Shown: positions 45,142 to 56,865, counted from the first letter of the stretch. The stretch is 64,000 nt of DNA from Gari tellinella (GCA_922989275.2 OV277858.1:3906001-3970000); one strand, 5' to 3'. The notes: generated by a model from the letters alone, not told the origin. Program-made: numbers and translations.

Positions 45142-45230
45142 GCGCTGGTAGCCGAGGGGGTAAAGGCGTTTCCTCATTTTTCATGTTTGTCTCCGTATGA
45201 AGGGTCATGGGTTCGAATCCCACCAGAGCT
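45142..45230 (+). tRNA. tRNA-like sequence, probably pseudogene
   Basis: GCGCTGG and CCAGAGC pair at six of seven positions as an acceptor stem. TAGCCGAGGGGGTAAAGGC fits the D arm and A box, and GGGTTCGAATCCC is a perfect B box. A T-run follows the 3' end, as for RNA polymerase III termination. The anticodon region has ~11 extra bases after the D arm and then TTCAT...ATGAA around a 12-base loop, so no normal anticodon arm forms. It is either a decayed tRNA or a SINE head. The overlapping short ORF is spurious. Confidence 0.45.
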
Positions 45231-45357
45231 TCTTCTTTTTTTTTTGAAATGCATTTTTTAACAGAATTTATTATCCTAAACTAAATCTTACCCATTTATA
45301 TATGCATTTGACATATATTTACAAATTACTATTTTTAATGCTAAATCCGGTTGCGAG

Positions 45358-46040
45358 TCTCTTTAAAGCATTCTGCTTTACTTTCAGCCTGTTTTGAGCT
45401 GCTTAATATTTTCAGGGAGGTTAATTTCCTGTTACACCTGGTCGTCTCGAGTTGATGAAAATGAACAATCACTCTACATTGATTGGAAATATTGACCAAC
45501 ATTGGTCTGATCTAATTAGGGATCCTCAACCTTAAATCAAACTCAGATGTTCTGAGCAAATTTTGATATTCAGTTGTGTTCTTTATTTAAGGGGTGAATT
45601 CAAATACATGTACATCTTTTCTTAATAATCGTTATAATTATTTAATAAAGTTGTTTTTGTTTGATTTTATATTTGCAGAGCAATTTCCAGGAAAATGTCC
45701 CAAATATCAATATAGACTAGATAGAACCAAGAAAGGGGTCAAACTAAACCTACTAGCGGACAGTTTTTGTCAAGTTCAAGCGGTAGACATACAGTCAAAA
45801 CTCGATACTTTGAACTCACGTTAGTTCGAACACACCCATATTTCAAAGTAAAAATGTAGCTTAGCCACGTTTAAAACTTTGAAATAAGGGCATGTTTTAA
45901 TTAAACGAGATCGACTTATCGATGATAAAGTTGAAATACTGGTATGATCTATTTAAGGTAGTTCGAAGTATCGAGTTTCGACTACAGTGTTTCGACTACA
46001 GCTATTCTTGTTTTAACCCATTACTCCATAAATACCCTTT
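45358..46040 (+). repeat. Direct duplication, copy 2 (partner at 460-1140)
   Basis: Begins with only the right half of a family A palindrome. It includes the exon-like segment 45679-45763 and a CAGTC MITE. The exon copy has changed S to C, N to T and T to A. Its donor GGTATGTG is missing, because the sequence passes directly from GGACAG to TTTTTGTC. It ends in TAACCCATTACTCCATAAAT like copy 1. Confidence 0.8.
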
Positions 46041-46449
46041 TAACCCGGCGTCTGATCAGGCTCCAGACCCATTCTCACGAAACAGTGACAAATAGTGTCT
46101 CCAATAGTTCTGGCATTGACGTTGTCTTGTACAGAGCGTATTTATGACAATTTTTTGTTTCTGTTGTAGGACATATCATTAAAATTATTTTCCACTCCTA
46201 TGATCTGTACAATAGGAGTTCCTACTATACGACATGGCTTGCAGAATTCTAACAATCTGTTGAAAATCATATGTCTCCAAGCATAAAATGGGTTTTACAG
46301 GCTTCTAATGATATGTTATATATCAATGCAGCATGTATTAGACACATGTGCCCACAATCAGTCAAGTTGAGCTCTAGCCTCAAACGAAAACATTTGTCAT
46401 AAATTATACGATGGTGATTTTTTAAAATGAAAATGAAGTGTCTCCAAAC

Positions 46450-48740
46450 CAAGCCTAATCTACGAGTCCATAATAGAGGTACAGACGAACATTAATAAAC
46501 AACCGTAATACTGAGAAGATTTATGTGTTTTGGCATTGTTATTCATAAAGTATTTGGACAAAACATGCTTTATTTTATTATTTAAAAGATTAGAGAATTG
46601 GTGTCACTCAAACTTTCAAATTTCGAACCGGAAAATATGATTCCTAATTTACGAGTCCTTTTCTTATTTCACAATTAACTGAATACCATGCAACAAACTG
46701 CACCACTATTATACGAAGTGTGTAAATGACACACAGAACTATGTAAGAAAAAGTATTTTTAACGTTTTCAGCTAAAATGTACTTTTGCAGAAGGTTTGAA
46801 AGCATCAAAGAGGTGAAATTTTCTAATCTACGAGACCTAATTTACGAGTCCATACCATGCCTTTACTCTGCCTTTTTGCTGTTTTTCTACACCGTTCCAT
46901 CGCTTTGTCCCCATTCCCTGCCCATACATTACAACCGGTTGTCAACATGTAGCGAAAATAGTAATATTGACGTAACAGCTTTCGTCTGCATACCACAGAC
47001 ATTGGGTAAGTTTTACGGAAACGCTTTTATTCACTTATGTAAGGTATATAAATATAATATATTATGTTTTGCGAGAAATCTGCTAACCGTTAATCAAGAA
47101 ATGCAGACAATGTACATACATAGTGCAAATACATACACAAGCATGTGGATTTTCTCGTTTACTGTGTGTCCCGTAGATTAGGTAAAATGTCCCGTAGATT
47201 AGGGTTTATACACACTGTTCATTTTATTTTCTATGACATGATTTTTGTATGGAACAACATCTATTTATGATGTAATTTACTTTGAACATGTAATAAAGAG
47301 AACATATACGATTCTTGATTAATCTTTGGGTTCGCTCCAGTAGAATGTGACATCTTAGAATTATAACCTTACTTTGCTGAATTTTATATACCTGTGAGAA
47401 ATATCATTCAGTGACATCAGGCCCAGTAGATAACAAAATGTATTTATTCGTGTTTGTGAATGCATATAACGGTATTCTGCTAAATTATGCCAGACAAGGT
47501 CACAAAATATAAATGTTCAGAATTAGTGTTGCGCTTTATTTGAGTGTCCCGTAAATTAGAATCCAATTGTTCCATGAATTAGAATTTAGAATTTTGAACA
47601 ATGGTTTGCTCGACATCTTATTAAGTATAATACACGTTACATAATTCAGTTTTACATCACTACAAGCATTCAACTTTTACGGATTTTCAGATTTAGAGCA
47701 GTCGAATTATGATCAACAATAACAATATCTGTATGAACTGATGATGCATTTTTTTCAATTTCACTTTGGGTTTTGTTTTACAGCATGGCAAAATAAGAAA
47801 CTGAATTTTATGAATGTGTACAGAGCATACAAAAAAAGAACAGCTGAGAGATCAATGGATGAAAAAAAGAGAGAGAACAGATAATCCCTAAAGACAAGGT
47901 GAAAGTAAAATCGAAAGAGAAACAACAGAGACGAAGATAGATGTATCTGACTTAATAGTGAGGGTGTATGATGGTGCCTGTTATGTTGGACAGCTTGACA
48001 AATACTTGAAATTAACACTGAATATGACACCATGGCAATAGACTTAATGGCTCCAAGTGGTAAATCGGTCAAGAGATTCAAATTAACATCGAAACCTGAT
48101 CAAATTTGGATGATGAGGACAGATTTCCTTCGCAAAATAGAATCAACTGAAGCTACCGGAAATGGCGGGCCAATATTTTCAGTACCAGATGAAGTGATAA
48201 ACTTCTGATATATAAAACAAATTATATATGATTTACACCCTGACAAACAAAAGTGTTGTACTATTGCTTCAACAATAACTTCTCTAGTTTTTATTTCCAT
48301 ACAGTTTATCACTTTGATCATCTTACAAAAGTTTACAGACGTTTTGCACCAATTCTAATTTACGGGACAGACATAAGTTGTGTCAGATGTGAAAGGGATG
48401 TGATGTATTAGATTAATATAAAAGTGAAAGTAGTGTTTTGCAAAAGTCTTTAAATAATGTGAATGAATAGTCGCATACTCTTTTATCTTTCAATTACTAG
48501 ATGTATCTGGGTATTTGAACTATTGGTCTATTGGAGTGTTGAACCAAATTCTGCATTGTTTCAGTCATCCATACCCAATCAGTATTACATTCTAATCAAA
48601 TTTTAGAACTACACTTGTGAAACTTTTTACTTATGAAAACATATAAGTTGCATGATAAGAGTACATGTATATCATTCTGAAACATGATCTGTTTAAAGAT
48701 TATATTTTACGGGACAATTCATTCTAATTTACGGGACAAG
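46450..48740. mobile_element. Motif-studded element: dispersed TAATTTACGGGAC repeats around a broken ORF
   Basis: At least ten copies of CTAAT(C/T)TACG(A/G)G(A/T)C or its inverse occur. Forward copies lie near 46453, 46642, 46821, 46836, 48353, 48706 and 48721. Inverted copies lie near 47168, 47189, 47545 and, diverged, 47569. I do not see the motif elsewhere in the window. Repeated short motifs in both orientations around a coding remnant resemble subterminal transposase-binding sites of DNA transposons, but clear terminal repeats were not found. Confidence 0.5.
47783..48208 (+). pseudogene. Frameshifted ORF remnant with a transposon-type C-terminal domain
   Basis: TTTGTTTTACAG may be an acceptor. 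One frame gives MNVYRAYKKRTAERSMDEKK then RENR and a stop. A second gives IDVSDLIVRVYDGACYVGQL and DKYLKLTLNMTPWQ. A third gives LMAPSGKSVKRFKLTSKPDQ, IWMMRTDFLRKIEST and, at the end, PIFSVPDEVINF. The pattern (V.YDG..Y.GQ, then M.PSGK..K..., then D.(I/L)W......(I/L)..I) recalls a short domain found next to transposase-like ORFs in marine invertebrates. Two frame changes make it inactive. I cannot name the family. Confidence 0.5.
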
Positions 48741-49270
48741 TAGAACTAATAGAACTATGCTTTGTCAATGATTCAAACACGGAAAATAGCTCTCTAACTT
48801 GATTAAGCTAATACATAATGTGAATACAAGGGCCATAGATTTGCATAAAGAGAGCTTTGATTTTAGTTATGTTAAAAGTTTAAAAGGTGAGCTTTAAAAT
48901 ACACAGTTCAGTATTTACATGTCTATTAGTTATTATTATATATCCTGGGATACACAACATGCACAGCTTGGTAAGCGATTGATTCCTAGATTTTAATGTC
49001 ACCATGGACATATAATGAAAAAACCATTAGCATATAACACATTTTTTTTTAATAAACAGTCTCTAACAAAGATGTGTTTGTTTAAAATACACATAAAGAA
49101 ATAAAGACTTACATCTTTTCAATCTATATGAATGTCAATGAAGTATTAAACGATGTAAAAATGCTTCTAGATACAGCTTCAGTAGACTTTACACAAACCA
49201 TATGAAAAACAATAAATTGTCTATTTCAAAGTTTTAAAAAATCGTTTTTGAGAGGCCAATTGTCAACTGT
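48740..49270. other. No recognised feature
   Basis: AT-rich sequence without ORFs or clear repeats. Confidence 0.35.
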
Positions 49271-49990
49271 ACATGAGAATGAGTCTCCAACCTGTTTGCT
49301 ACTCAGATTAAAAAAAAATAGTTAAAATTTCTAAAAGTAAATTTCCACAGTGTAGTGAATTGCGTTTGCGTTTAAACCGGAAAGAAAAATGTGTTCTCTA
49401 CTTATATTGCGCACAATAAATACAGCTATCAATGTCTGAATGTAGGGAATACGCATCCCTTTTAAAGTTTTAGAATGTTCCAATCTAAAAATAACTCTGC
49501 CAAGTCGGAAGAAAACATTTTTACCGGGCGCAAGGGGAAAATCTCCGTCGTTGATCGGATGTCAACAAACCGATTTAAAATCGACTTTTTTCCACCAAAT
49601 TCATGGGTTTGTAAGCAATGTTGTCTCCATATACATAGCGGATTACTTCTTTTTATATGTTTAGATTACGTATGTGCCTGAATGTTCAGGTTTAAGAAAT
49701 GCGCGATTTTGGATTACATACTGCCTTTAAGTAGAGTGTGGCAAACTCTGCTTTACTTTTAAACTGCTTTAAGTGATCTTGTGTCTTTTAATACTACAGT
49801 GGAGAAAACGTTATTCTTTCCCGTATTTAAACACAAACGAAACACAAATGCATCACAATTAAACAAAGAAAAGAACAACTTTTCGATAATACTGCCTATA
49901 TTATTTTCCATCTGAGTGACAAACAGTTTGGGTCCTGATCAGACGCTGGGTTACCGGGAGTCCGATCTGGCTCCAAACTGTTTGCAATGA
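49270..49990 (+). repeat. Second copy of the 35-kb repeat, permuted
   Basis: 49270-49740 matches 35400-35880. Then comes ACAGTGGAGAAAACGTTATT (49797), which is the left end of the MITE at 34973, followed by a family B palindrome (49918-49984). The order of the two MITE ends is reversed relative to the 35-kb locus. Confidence 0.75.
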
Positions 49991-49999
49991 AAATAATAG

Positions 50000-50450
50000 T
50001 TTTTGAATAAACGCATTAATTGTGAAAGAATAAAGTCTTTTCAACAGTAGCAACTGGCTAAGTGGCAATGGGTTAAACACTAAAAGGAATACTTGTCATA
50101 CTGTCATATCTCTAACTCAAATGTTTAAGTCGAACATATCTATATTTTAAAGTTCAAATATGCTAAAGTTTGAACTTTGACATGCTGATAATTTGAAATT
50201 CTAAATCAAGTTCAAGTTAATGTTCCATTTGGGTAAACACAAGTAACTTTGACTTAAATGAGTTTGAGATACATGTACATAGATTCAACTGTATGTCACT
50301 TACCCACTAAGGGACCTAAAACTTGTTTGGTTGTTGTTGTTTTTCTCAAGAAAGAGCTGTTATGAGCTGTTCAATGTGATTTGTAGTTTTGGAAAGCAGT
50401 CAGTCATTTAGTAAGTCGGCACTTATTTCTGAATCAAGGAGACCTCTAAA
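50000..50450. other. No recognised feature
   Basis: Contains several TTTGAACTT/AAGTTCAAA-like short inverted phrases (50150-50230), possibly part of a decayed MITE. Confidence 0.3.
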
Positions 50451-50457
50451 GATGAGT

Positions 50458-50535
50458 GACTGCTTAATGCAGGAAAAACTAATGCAGGAAGTCATAGATT
50501 CATCATGCATTATGTTTAATCTTCATTAAGCAACT
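50458..50535. repeat. Family D palindrome
   Basis: ACTGCTTAATGCAGGAAAAA and CATTATGTTTAATCTTCATT then AAGCAACTG. Partial hairpin. Confidence 0.5.
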
Positions 50536-50868
50536 GTCAGGCCATAATCTTGCATAATTAAATGGGTGCTTCATAACAGATTGACTGTTATTAATAAGCA
50601 ATACTCATTATTGACTTGCTTTGATTAGATGGGGAAAAGAAAATAATAAAATCACCAACTTGAAAATAATTTGTTTGTTTTAATTGTACATAGGCAACAG
50701 TCAATCCTACTAGTTTGTTTGCTCATGGATTTAACCCTTTCCCATAAATAGAAGCACATTTAAGGGCATTCAGTTGATTCCTCTAATGAAGAAAATACAT
50801 GTAGTGTCATTTATACAGTCATGAATATGTATCATAAGCAATATTTTCTTTATTCTAACAAAAGGTAG

Positions 50869-50943
50869 CTAAAAGGAGACTGAAAGAAAAGCAGGATGCA
50901 CCTTAAGGCACATTTGGCTTTACTTTCAAACTGCTTTAGGTAG
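50869..50943. repeat. Family A palindrome
   Basis: AAAGCAGGATGCACCTTAAG and GCACATTTGGCTTTACTTTC are the arms. It lies inside a unit starting TAACCCTTTCCCATAAATAG. Confidence 0.65.
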
Positions 50944-52002
50944 TCACCTATTTAAAATAGATACAGACTGTGGGGTTAATGGACAAGTAAACCATGAATA
51001 TTCACACTGGAGTCACAAACCCTGCATATTAAGAAGAATTGCTTGTCCTGTACAGAGTGGAATTTCTATCTTGAATTAACCCATAACCCCATTAGTGCAG
51101 GCCTAGGCCTGTAGACCCGTTTGCAAAATGGTGTTGAGAGAGTTTCTCACTTGATGTGAGTTAACGAGACCCTAGACATCACAAATCACCGAGGTGCTTG
51201 TCTGCCACACTGTCACGAGCCCCACAATATCCAAATCCAATATGGCCGCCGCCAGCCATTTTAGAAAAGCTAACATTTATTGTTTTTAGGAGAATGAATA
51301 AGTGTAATACCTCTAAATTGATTGTTGTTTGGTGTGGAACTCATTTCTGATGCCCTTTGTGCAATCTGGGGTGTCTCTGATTTGGTAAGGTCAAATTTCA
51401 CATTAGTCAAATCCAATATGGCCGCCGCAAACCATGTTGGAAGAAAAATCAAATATAATACTTCTAAATTGATTATTTTTTAGAGTATAACTCACTTCTG
51501 ATGCCCTTTGTGCAATCTCGGATGTCTTTGATTTGGAAAGATCAAGTTCCACGATAGCAAAATCCAATATGGCCGCCGCAAACCATGTTAAAAAAGCTAA
51601 CTTTTTTTCTTTTTTGGAAAATAAACCAATGTAATACCTCTCAATTGATAAATGTTGGGTGTTGAACTCATTTCTGAGGCCTTTTGTGCAATCTGGGATG
51701 TATTTGATTCGGAAAAGTCAAGTTTCACAATAGCCAAATCCAATATGGCCGCCACAAACCATGTTGAAAAAGCTAATTTTGTTGTTTTTTGGACAAAAAA
51801 ATCAAATGCTATACTTCTAAATTTATTATTTTTTCGAGTAGAACTCATTTATGATGCCCTTTGTGCAATCTAGGGTGTATTTGCCTTTACCATAGAGTAC
51901 ACTAATGCAATGCGAGCAGACTCTATGGTAAAGGCTTAAGGCGCTTTGAGGGCTGCAGAGTACCAATGTACTCCTTACCACAAGGATCCGACACAATTGA
52001 TT

Positions 52003-52022
52003 TTGAGGGGGGGGGGGGGGGG
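52003..52022. repeat. Poly-G tract in the centre of the foldback element
   Basis: About 20 G in a row within GATTTTGAGGGG...AATCG. A GC-skewed homopolymer likely to vary in length. Confidence 0.9.
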
Positions 52023-52302
52023 GAATCGTCAGAAGGTATATATAGAGAAAAGGGATACAACTGATTGTCAGTATATTCTCACCCTATCTCGACAAAACCA
52101 GGCATAAATCATGAATAAATATTGATGAACCGACACTTTTGTTGCATTTCTGTCTTCAGTTTCTTCACCCTGTGAAAACCCGACACGAAATGACTTTGGA
52201 ACTACATGTGTATCTAATCAATTTTTGATGCTTTATTGATGTACCTTACCATGCATGTGGAACAAGGTTTTATATTTCTGTCCCGGCCCTACCGTCTGTC
52301 CG

Positions 52303-52375
52303 TGGGGCTGTGGTAGTCTTAGTGGTTAGGATAACAGCCTCTCACCCTCAGGACGTAGGATTGAGTCCCGCTCAC
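52303..52375 (+). tRNA. tRNA-Glu-like pseudogene or SINE head
   Basis: TGGTAGTCTTAGTGGTTAGG AT closely follows the D arm of eukaryotic tRNA-Glu. CTCTCAC matches the Glu anticodon loop with anticodon CTC, and GATTGAGTCCC is a damaged B box. The stems pair poorly, so it is not functional. It lies inside the foldback element. Confidence 0.6.
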
Positions 52376-53157
52376 TGTCGTGTTTTCTCTGTCTAATGTC
52401 AGAGAGTTGCCATTTACTTACATCTTGTTTACATACTGACTACTGCTGTTCAAGCTAAGCCCAAGGTCGTTGATGTATCAAAAAGACATTGAACTTGACC
52501 TTTTCAAACCAATGACTCTCCATATTGAACAAAGGACCTCAGAGAGGAAATGAGTTAAACACAAACAATAATCAATTAAGGTGGTACGCGGGTCAGCTAA
52601 GTCTGTGTCAGAATTCTTTGAAACCTTGATTAAATTGAAATATACTATAAGGAGAGTGAAAACTCGTAAAAATAAAAAACAATTACAGTGCCGTTTTTTC
52701 CTGACAGGACCTTTTGTCAAGAAAAGCTCCTTTTTTAATAAACAGGAATATTTTCTTTATAAAATGATATAACTCAATAATTTCTGTACATTCAAGTAAA
52801 CCGTACATAGACTATAAGATATTGGGCAAACAAAAGTATTTCATGACGTATTTTCTGGAAATATCAATATTTTAAAAACGTCAAATTCTGAAAAAGTCAA
52901 ATTTCAAAAAATCTAGCTGTTTAACATACACTAATTTTACTCTTATTAGATAGATATAACTGAATTCTACTATTCACAAAAATTTAATGAAAATCTACAG
53001 TAGAATTTACATTTTATACATGATTTCCTGAAATTCTGACAAAATGTTAACACAAAACAAATAACCTGCCTTGAGTTCAACTTTAAAATGCCGTCAGCTC
53101 TAAATAATCCTGTAATAAGGAACCATTGAATACGGTAGCCTGTAGATATTTAAATGC

Positions 53158-53238
53158 AGGTGACTGCTTAATGCATAACATAAGTAATGCATAAAAGCTC
53201 CTTTAGGATCTATCTTTTAGCATTACTTTTGTCCTGTG
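53158..53238. repeat. Family D palindrome
   Basis: ACTGCTTAATGCATAACATA and TTACTTTTGTCCTGTGTTAA with AAAAGCTCCTTTAGGATC at the centre. Confidence 0.6.
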
Positions 53239-53416
53239 TTAAGCTGCCATCTGTCATATAGGCTATAAATCCTCACAAATTTAGCTGTCACTTGACTATA
53301 CTTGCATCTGATATTATTCATTATTACGTGACTAAACATAGCCTGTCCTTTGATCACCGCGTTATGAATTGACTAGTCACTAAAATCGGACAATTTATTA
53401 AAAAAAAAAGAAGTTT

Positions 53417-53488
53417 TGAAGCGAGTGGGAATCGAACCTAGAACCTTTGGATTGCAAGTCAATCACCTTACCAACTGCGCTAACAAAG
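53417..53488 (-). tRNA. tRNA-like pseudogene or SINE head (Ala-TGC-like)
   Basis: The minus strand reads TAGCGCAGTTGGTAAGG (A box), an anticodon loop CTTGCAA and TAGGTTCGATTCCCAC (B box), followed by a T-run after the 3' end. The anticodon and acceptor stems have mismatches. It is inside the foldback element, opposite in orientation to the Glu-like copy. Confidence 0.55.
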
Positions 53489-55247
53489 AAGACACTGAAG
53501 TGGATCGAATTTTTCTTTATCTTATTTTTCTACTATTAGCACGTGCCGCAAAGATCAGGTGAAAGTCATCAGCATTTCTGGAACTCGAGACGCGGGCCGC
53601 CCGCTGTCGAACCACCTTAAGATATGCTTGTATTACATGTATATTTGATCTTTCTCATTTTTTTTCTTTTTAAAATAGCTTTTCAATCGTGGTTTGCGGC
53701 TGCCATATTGGATTTTGCTTTTGTGGAACTGAACCTTTCTGAATCAAAAACACCCAAGATTGCACAAAGGGCCTCAGAAATAAGTTCCACACCAAAATAT
53801 TATTAATTTAGAGGTATTACATTTGATTATTCTCCAAAAAAGAAAACAAATAGCTTTTTCAACATGGTTGCGGCGGCCATATTGGATTTTGCTTCTTTTG
53901 GAACTTTATCTTTCCAAAGCAAAGACATCCTAGGTAGCACAAAGGGCATCAGAAATGAGTTCTACTCTAAAAAATAATCAATTTAGAAGTAAAGCATTTG
54001 ATTTTTGTCAAAAAAAACAACAAAATTAGCTTTTTCAACATGGTTTGCGGTGGCCATATTGGATTTGGCTATTGTGAAACTTGACCTTTCCGAATCAAAT
54101 ACATCCCAGATTGCACAAAAGGCCTCAGAAATGAGTTCAACACCCATAAATTATCAATTGAGAGCTAAAACATTGGTTTATTCTCCAAAAAAGAAACAAA
54201 ATTAGCTTTTTTAACATGGCTTGCGGCGGCCATGTTGGATTTGGCTATTGTGAAACTTGACTTTTCCGAATCAAATACATCCCAGATTGCACAAAAGGCC
54301 TAAAAAATGAGTTCAACATCCCAAAATTATCAATTGAGAGGTATTATATTGATTTATTCTCTAAAAAAAGAAAAAGTTAGCTTTTTTGACATGGCTTGCG
54401 GCGGCCATATTGGATTTGGCTATTGTGAAACTTGACCTTTCCGAATCAAATACATCCCAGTTTGCAAAAAAGGCCTCAGAAATGAGTTCAACACCCAAAA
54501 ATTATCAATTGAGAGGTATTACATTGGTTTATTCCCCAAAAAAGGAAAAAAGTTAGCTTTTTTAACATGGCTTGCGGCGGCCATATTGAATTTTGTTATC
54601 GTGAAACTTGATCTTTCCAAATCAAAGACATACCAGATTGCACAAAGGGCATCATAAGTGAGTTATACTCTAAAAAATAATCAATTTAGAAGTATTATAT
54701 TTGATTTTTCTTAAAAAAAACAACGAAAAAAGCTTTTCCAACATGGTTTGCGGCGGCCTTATTGGATTTGGCTAATGTGAAATTTGACCTTTTCAAATCA
54801 AAGACACCCCAGATTGCACAAAGGGCATCAGAAATGAGTTCCACACCAAACAACAATCAATTTAGAGGTATTACACTTATTTATTCTCCAAAAAACAAAA
54901 AAGTCAGCTTTTCCAAAATGGCTGGCGGCGGCCATATTGGATTAGGATATTGTGGGGTTCGTGACAGTGTGGCAGACAAGCACCTCGGTGACTTGTGATG
55001 TCTAGGGTTTCGTTAACTCACATCAAGTGAGAAACTGTCTCAACACCATTTTGCAAACGGGTCTTCAGGCCAGGTACAGGACTACATGGTTTGTTTTTAG
55101 TTTTGAAGACAGGTGACCATTTAACCCTTTCCCTCATAGAAGCGCCTTTTAGCGCATTCAGTTTATTCCTCCGATGTAGAAAATAGTTCCAATTTATACA
55201 GTCATGAATATGTATCATAAGAAATATTTTCTTTATTCTATCACATG

Positions 55248-55325
55248 TTAGCTTAAAACAGGCTGAGAGTAAGGCAGAATGCGCCCTAAGGCGCATTCTG
55301 ATTTACTTTCAACCTGTTTTAAGTA
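55248..55325. repeat. Family A palindrome
   Basis: AGTAAGGCAGAATGCGCCCT AAGGCGCATTCTGATTTAC with outer arms CTTAAAACAGGCTGAG and CAACCTGTTTTAAG. Near-perfect. Confidence 0.8.
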
Positions 55326-55377
55326 GTCCCATATCTTCAATACTAGAAACAGGCTATAGGGTACCCCGGTAAAGGAA

Positions 55378-55446
55378 TAAAACAGGCTGAAAGTAAAACA
55401 GAATTCACCTTAAGGAGTATTCTGCTTTACGTTCAATCTGATTAAA
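55378..55446. repeat. Family A palindrome
   Basis: A second copy only ~60 bp downstream: AAAACAGGCTGAAAGTAAAA ... GTATTCTGCTTTACGTTCAA. Confidence 0.7.
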
Positions 55447-55520
55447 GCTTATAATCACCTGTTAGGATATAAAAAATATCGTGCATATTTATGAGTAAAT
55501 TTTTTGTGGAACAATAAATA

Positions 55521-55881
55521 CAGTGCTCCCTCACTACAACGGCACTCAAACGGGAGACATATATTGTGTGTGAGTCGTTATAGGAGTGGCGAGGATTAAG
55601 ACTTGGCTTGAAATTGCAAACAGCTTCAAAATAATCCAGATCAACCGCCGCGTTACGCGGCGTCTGATCTGGATTCAAGCTGTTTGTCACTCGTCATTAT
55701 ATTTATCTTTTCAAAATGTCCACTTAAATGTATATGTAACTTTGAGAAAAACGGTAGACGAAAATTTTAAGCAGACTATTATTACAGCAGTGAAAGTATT
55801 GTCTTGAGAAGGGAACTGCGACACTAGTCGTTGTAAGGATGTAGTCGTTGTTGGAAGGGCCGTTGAAGGGAGGGATCACTG
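55521..55881. mobile_element. MITE with CAGTGCTCCCTC termini and TA flanks
   Basis: Starts CAGTGCTCCCTCACTACAAC GGC and ends GCCGTTGAAGGGAGGGATCA CTG, with TA on both sides (55519-55520, 55882-55883). A family B palindrome (55614-55690) is nested inside. It is non-autonomous, Tc1/mariner-type by its termini and target. Confidence 0.75.
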
Positions 55882-56585
55882 TACATGTATTTATGGCATG
55901 ATGGGTCAAAAAGTTCTGCCATATACACCATATAACTGTACATATTCCCCCACATAAATACCTTTTCAGAATAAAACAACATTAGCTTCTTTTACTATTT
56001 CCTGAAAGATGACAGAAAGCTCATACAGTAGCTTTTTTCTTGCTCTTAAGTTATCCTACTTTAAGCAGCTACCTGCTACTTGTATGTTTTTAGCAACCTA
56101 TGATGAAAAGGGGTAACAGTTGCAGGCATTTAGTCTGTTAGGTCCTGTAAACCCTTTACTCCATAGGTGTGCCTTTTTGATTCGGCATTTTATTAATTCG
56201 TCATATGAACAAAATAGTTCCAATTGATACGGTAATGGATATGCACCATACTAGAAAAGTCCGACTTTCTGGCAGATGGTAGTTTAGATTGCGCTGAAAA
56301 TGAAGTCCGATACTCTTTACGCCTTTTAAAGGGGGTGTTCTGCTTATTACCTTTCGCATGCTTTAACCAAACGTATGTCTTCAATACTGAAAGCAAGCTA
56401 TATGGGAACGGTGTATTCGAGAAATGGCCTATTTAAAACATTTAATTTTGGTTTTTGCACAAGGAAACAACGTTTTAACACCTTCACCACTAAAACTTTT
56501 AATGGACAATTCAAGTTTCAAATTAAGTCTAATCCATTTTGACTAATATGGATTGATTTTCACAATACATGTATATTGCATATTG

Positions 56586-56690
56586 ACAAACAGTGAAGAC
56601 CCTGATCAGAGGGCTCCTGCAGGAGCCCTCTGATCAATAGTGATCAGGGTCTGCACAAGTATCGTCTCCACTAGTACACTGTTTGCTTAT
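56586..56690. repeat. Family C palindrome
   Basis: GACCCTGATCAGAGGGCTCC TGCAGGAGCCCTCTGATCA is a perfect core. It is followed by TGATCAGGGTCTGCAC, which repeats the outer arm. Confidence 0.8.
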
Positions 56691-56805
56691 GACGAGTATT
56701 CTCGTCGCTAGGGTTGGTTGCGTTAACCCATTACCCCATAAATTTGCCTTTTTATACAGGCATGAAGTAGTACCATAAGAAATATTTTATATATTTTAAC
56801 AAGTT

Positions 56806-56865
56806 GTAGCTTATAGCAGACAAAGTAAGGCGCGCTCTACTTTACTTTGAACCTGCTTTAAGTGG
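56806..56865. repeat. Family A palindrome, degenerate
   Basis: GCAGACAAAGTAAGGCGCGC and TCTACTTTACTTTGAACCTG then CTTTAAGTGGTC. Confidence 0.5.

Larger units (their letters stand above)
51106..55071. mobile_element. Foldback-like element with unequal repetitive arms
   Basis: Left end GGCCTGTAGACCCGTTTGC and right end GCAAACGGGTCTTCAGGCC are inverted repeats. The outer ~130 bp are nearly identical, including TTCTCACTTGATGTGAG, CACCGAGGTGCTTGTCTGCC and CCCCACAATATCC. Inward lie tandem ~175-bp units, each with CCAATATGGCCGCCGCAAAC or its inverse. There are about four in the left arm (51240-51880) and eight in the right (53680-54940). The 1.8-kb centre has no transposase. Unequal, internally repetitive terminal repeats define Foldback/Galileo-type transposons. 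No clear target duplication is seen. Confidence 0.75.

Noticed and set aside
46777..47181. 134-codon plus-strand ORF
   Set aside because: No recognisable motif, hydrophobic AT-rich composition, and it contains three of the dispersed TACG motifs. Probably chance.
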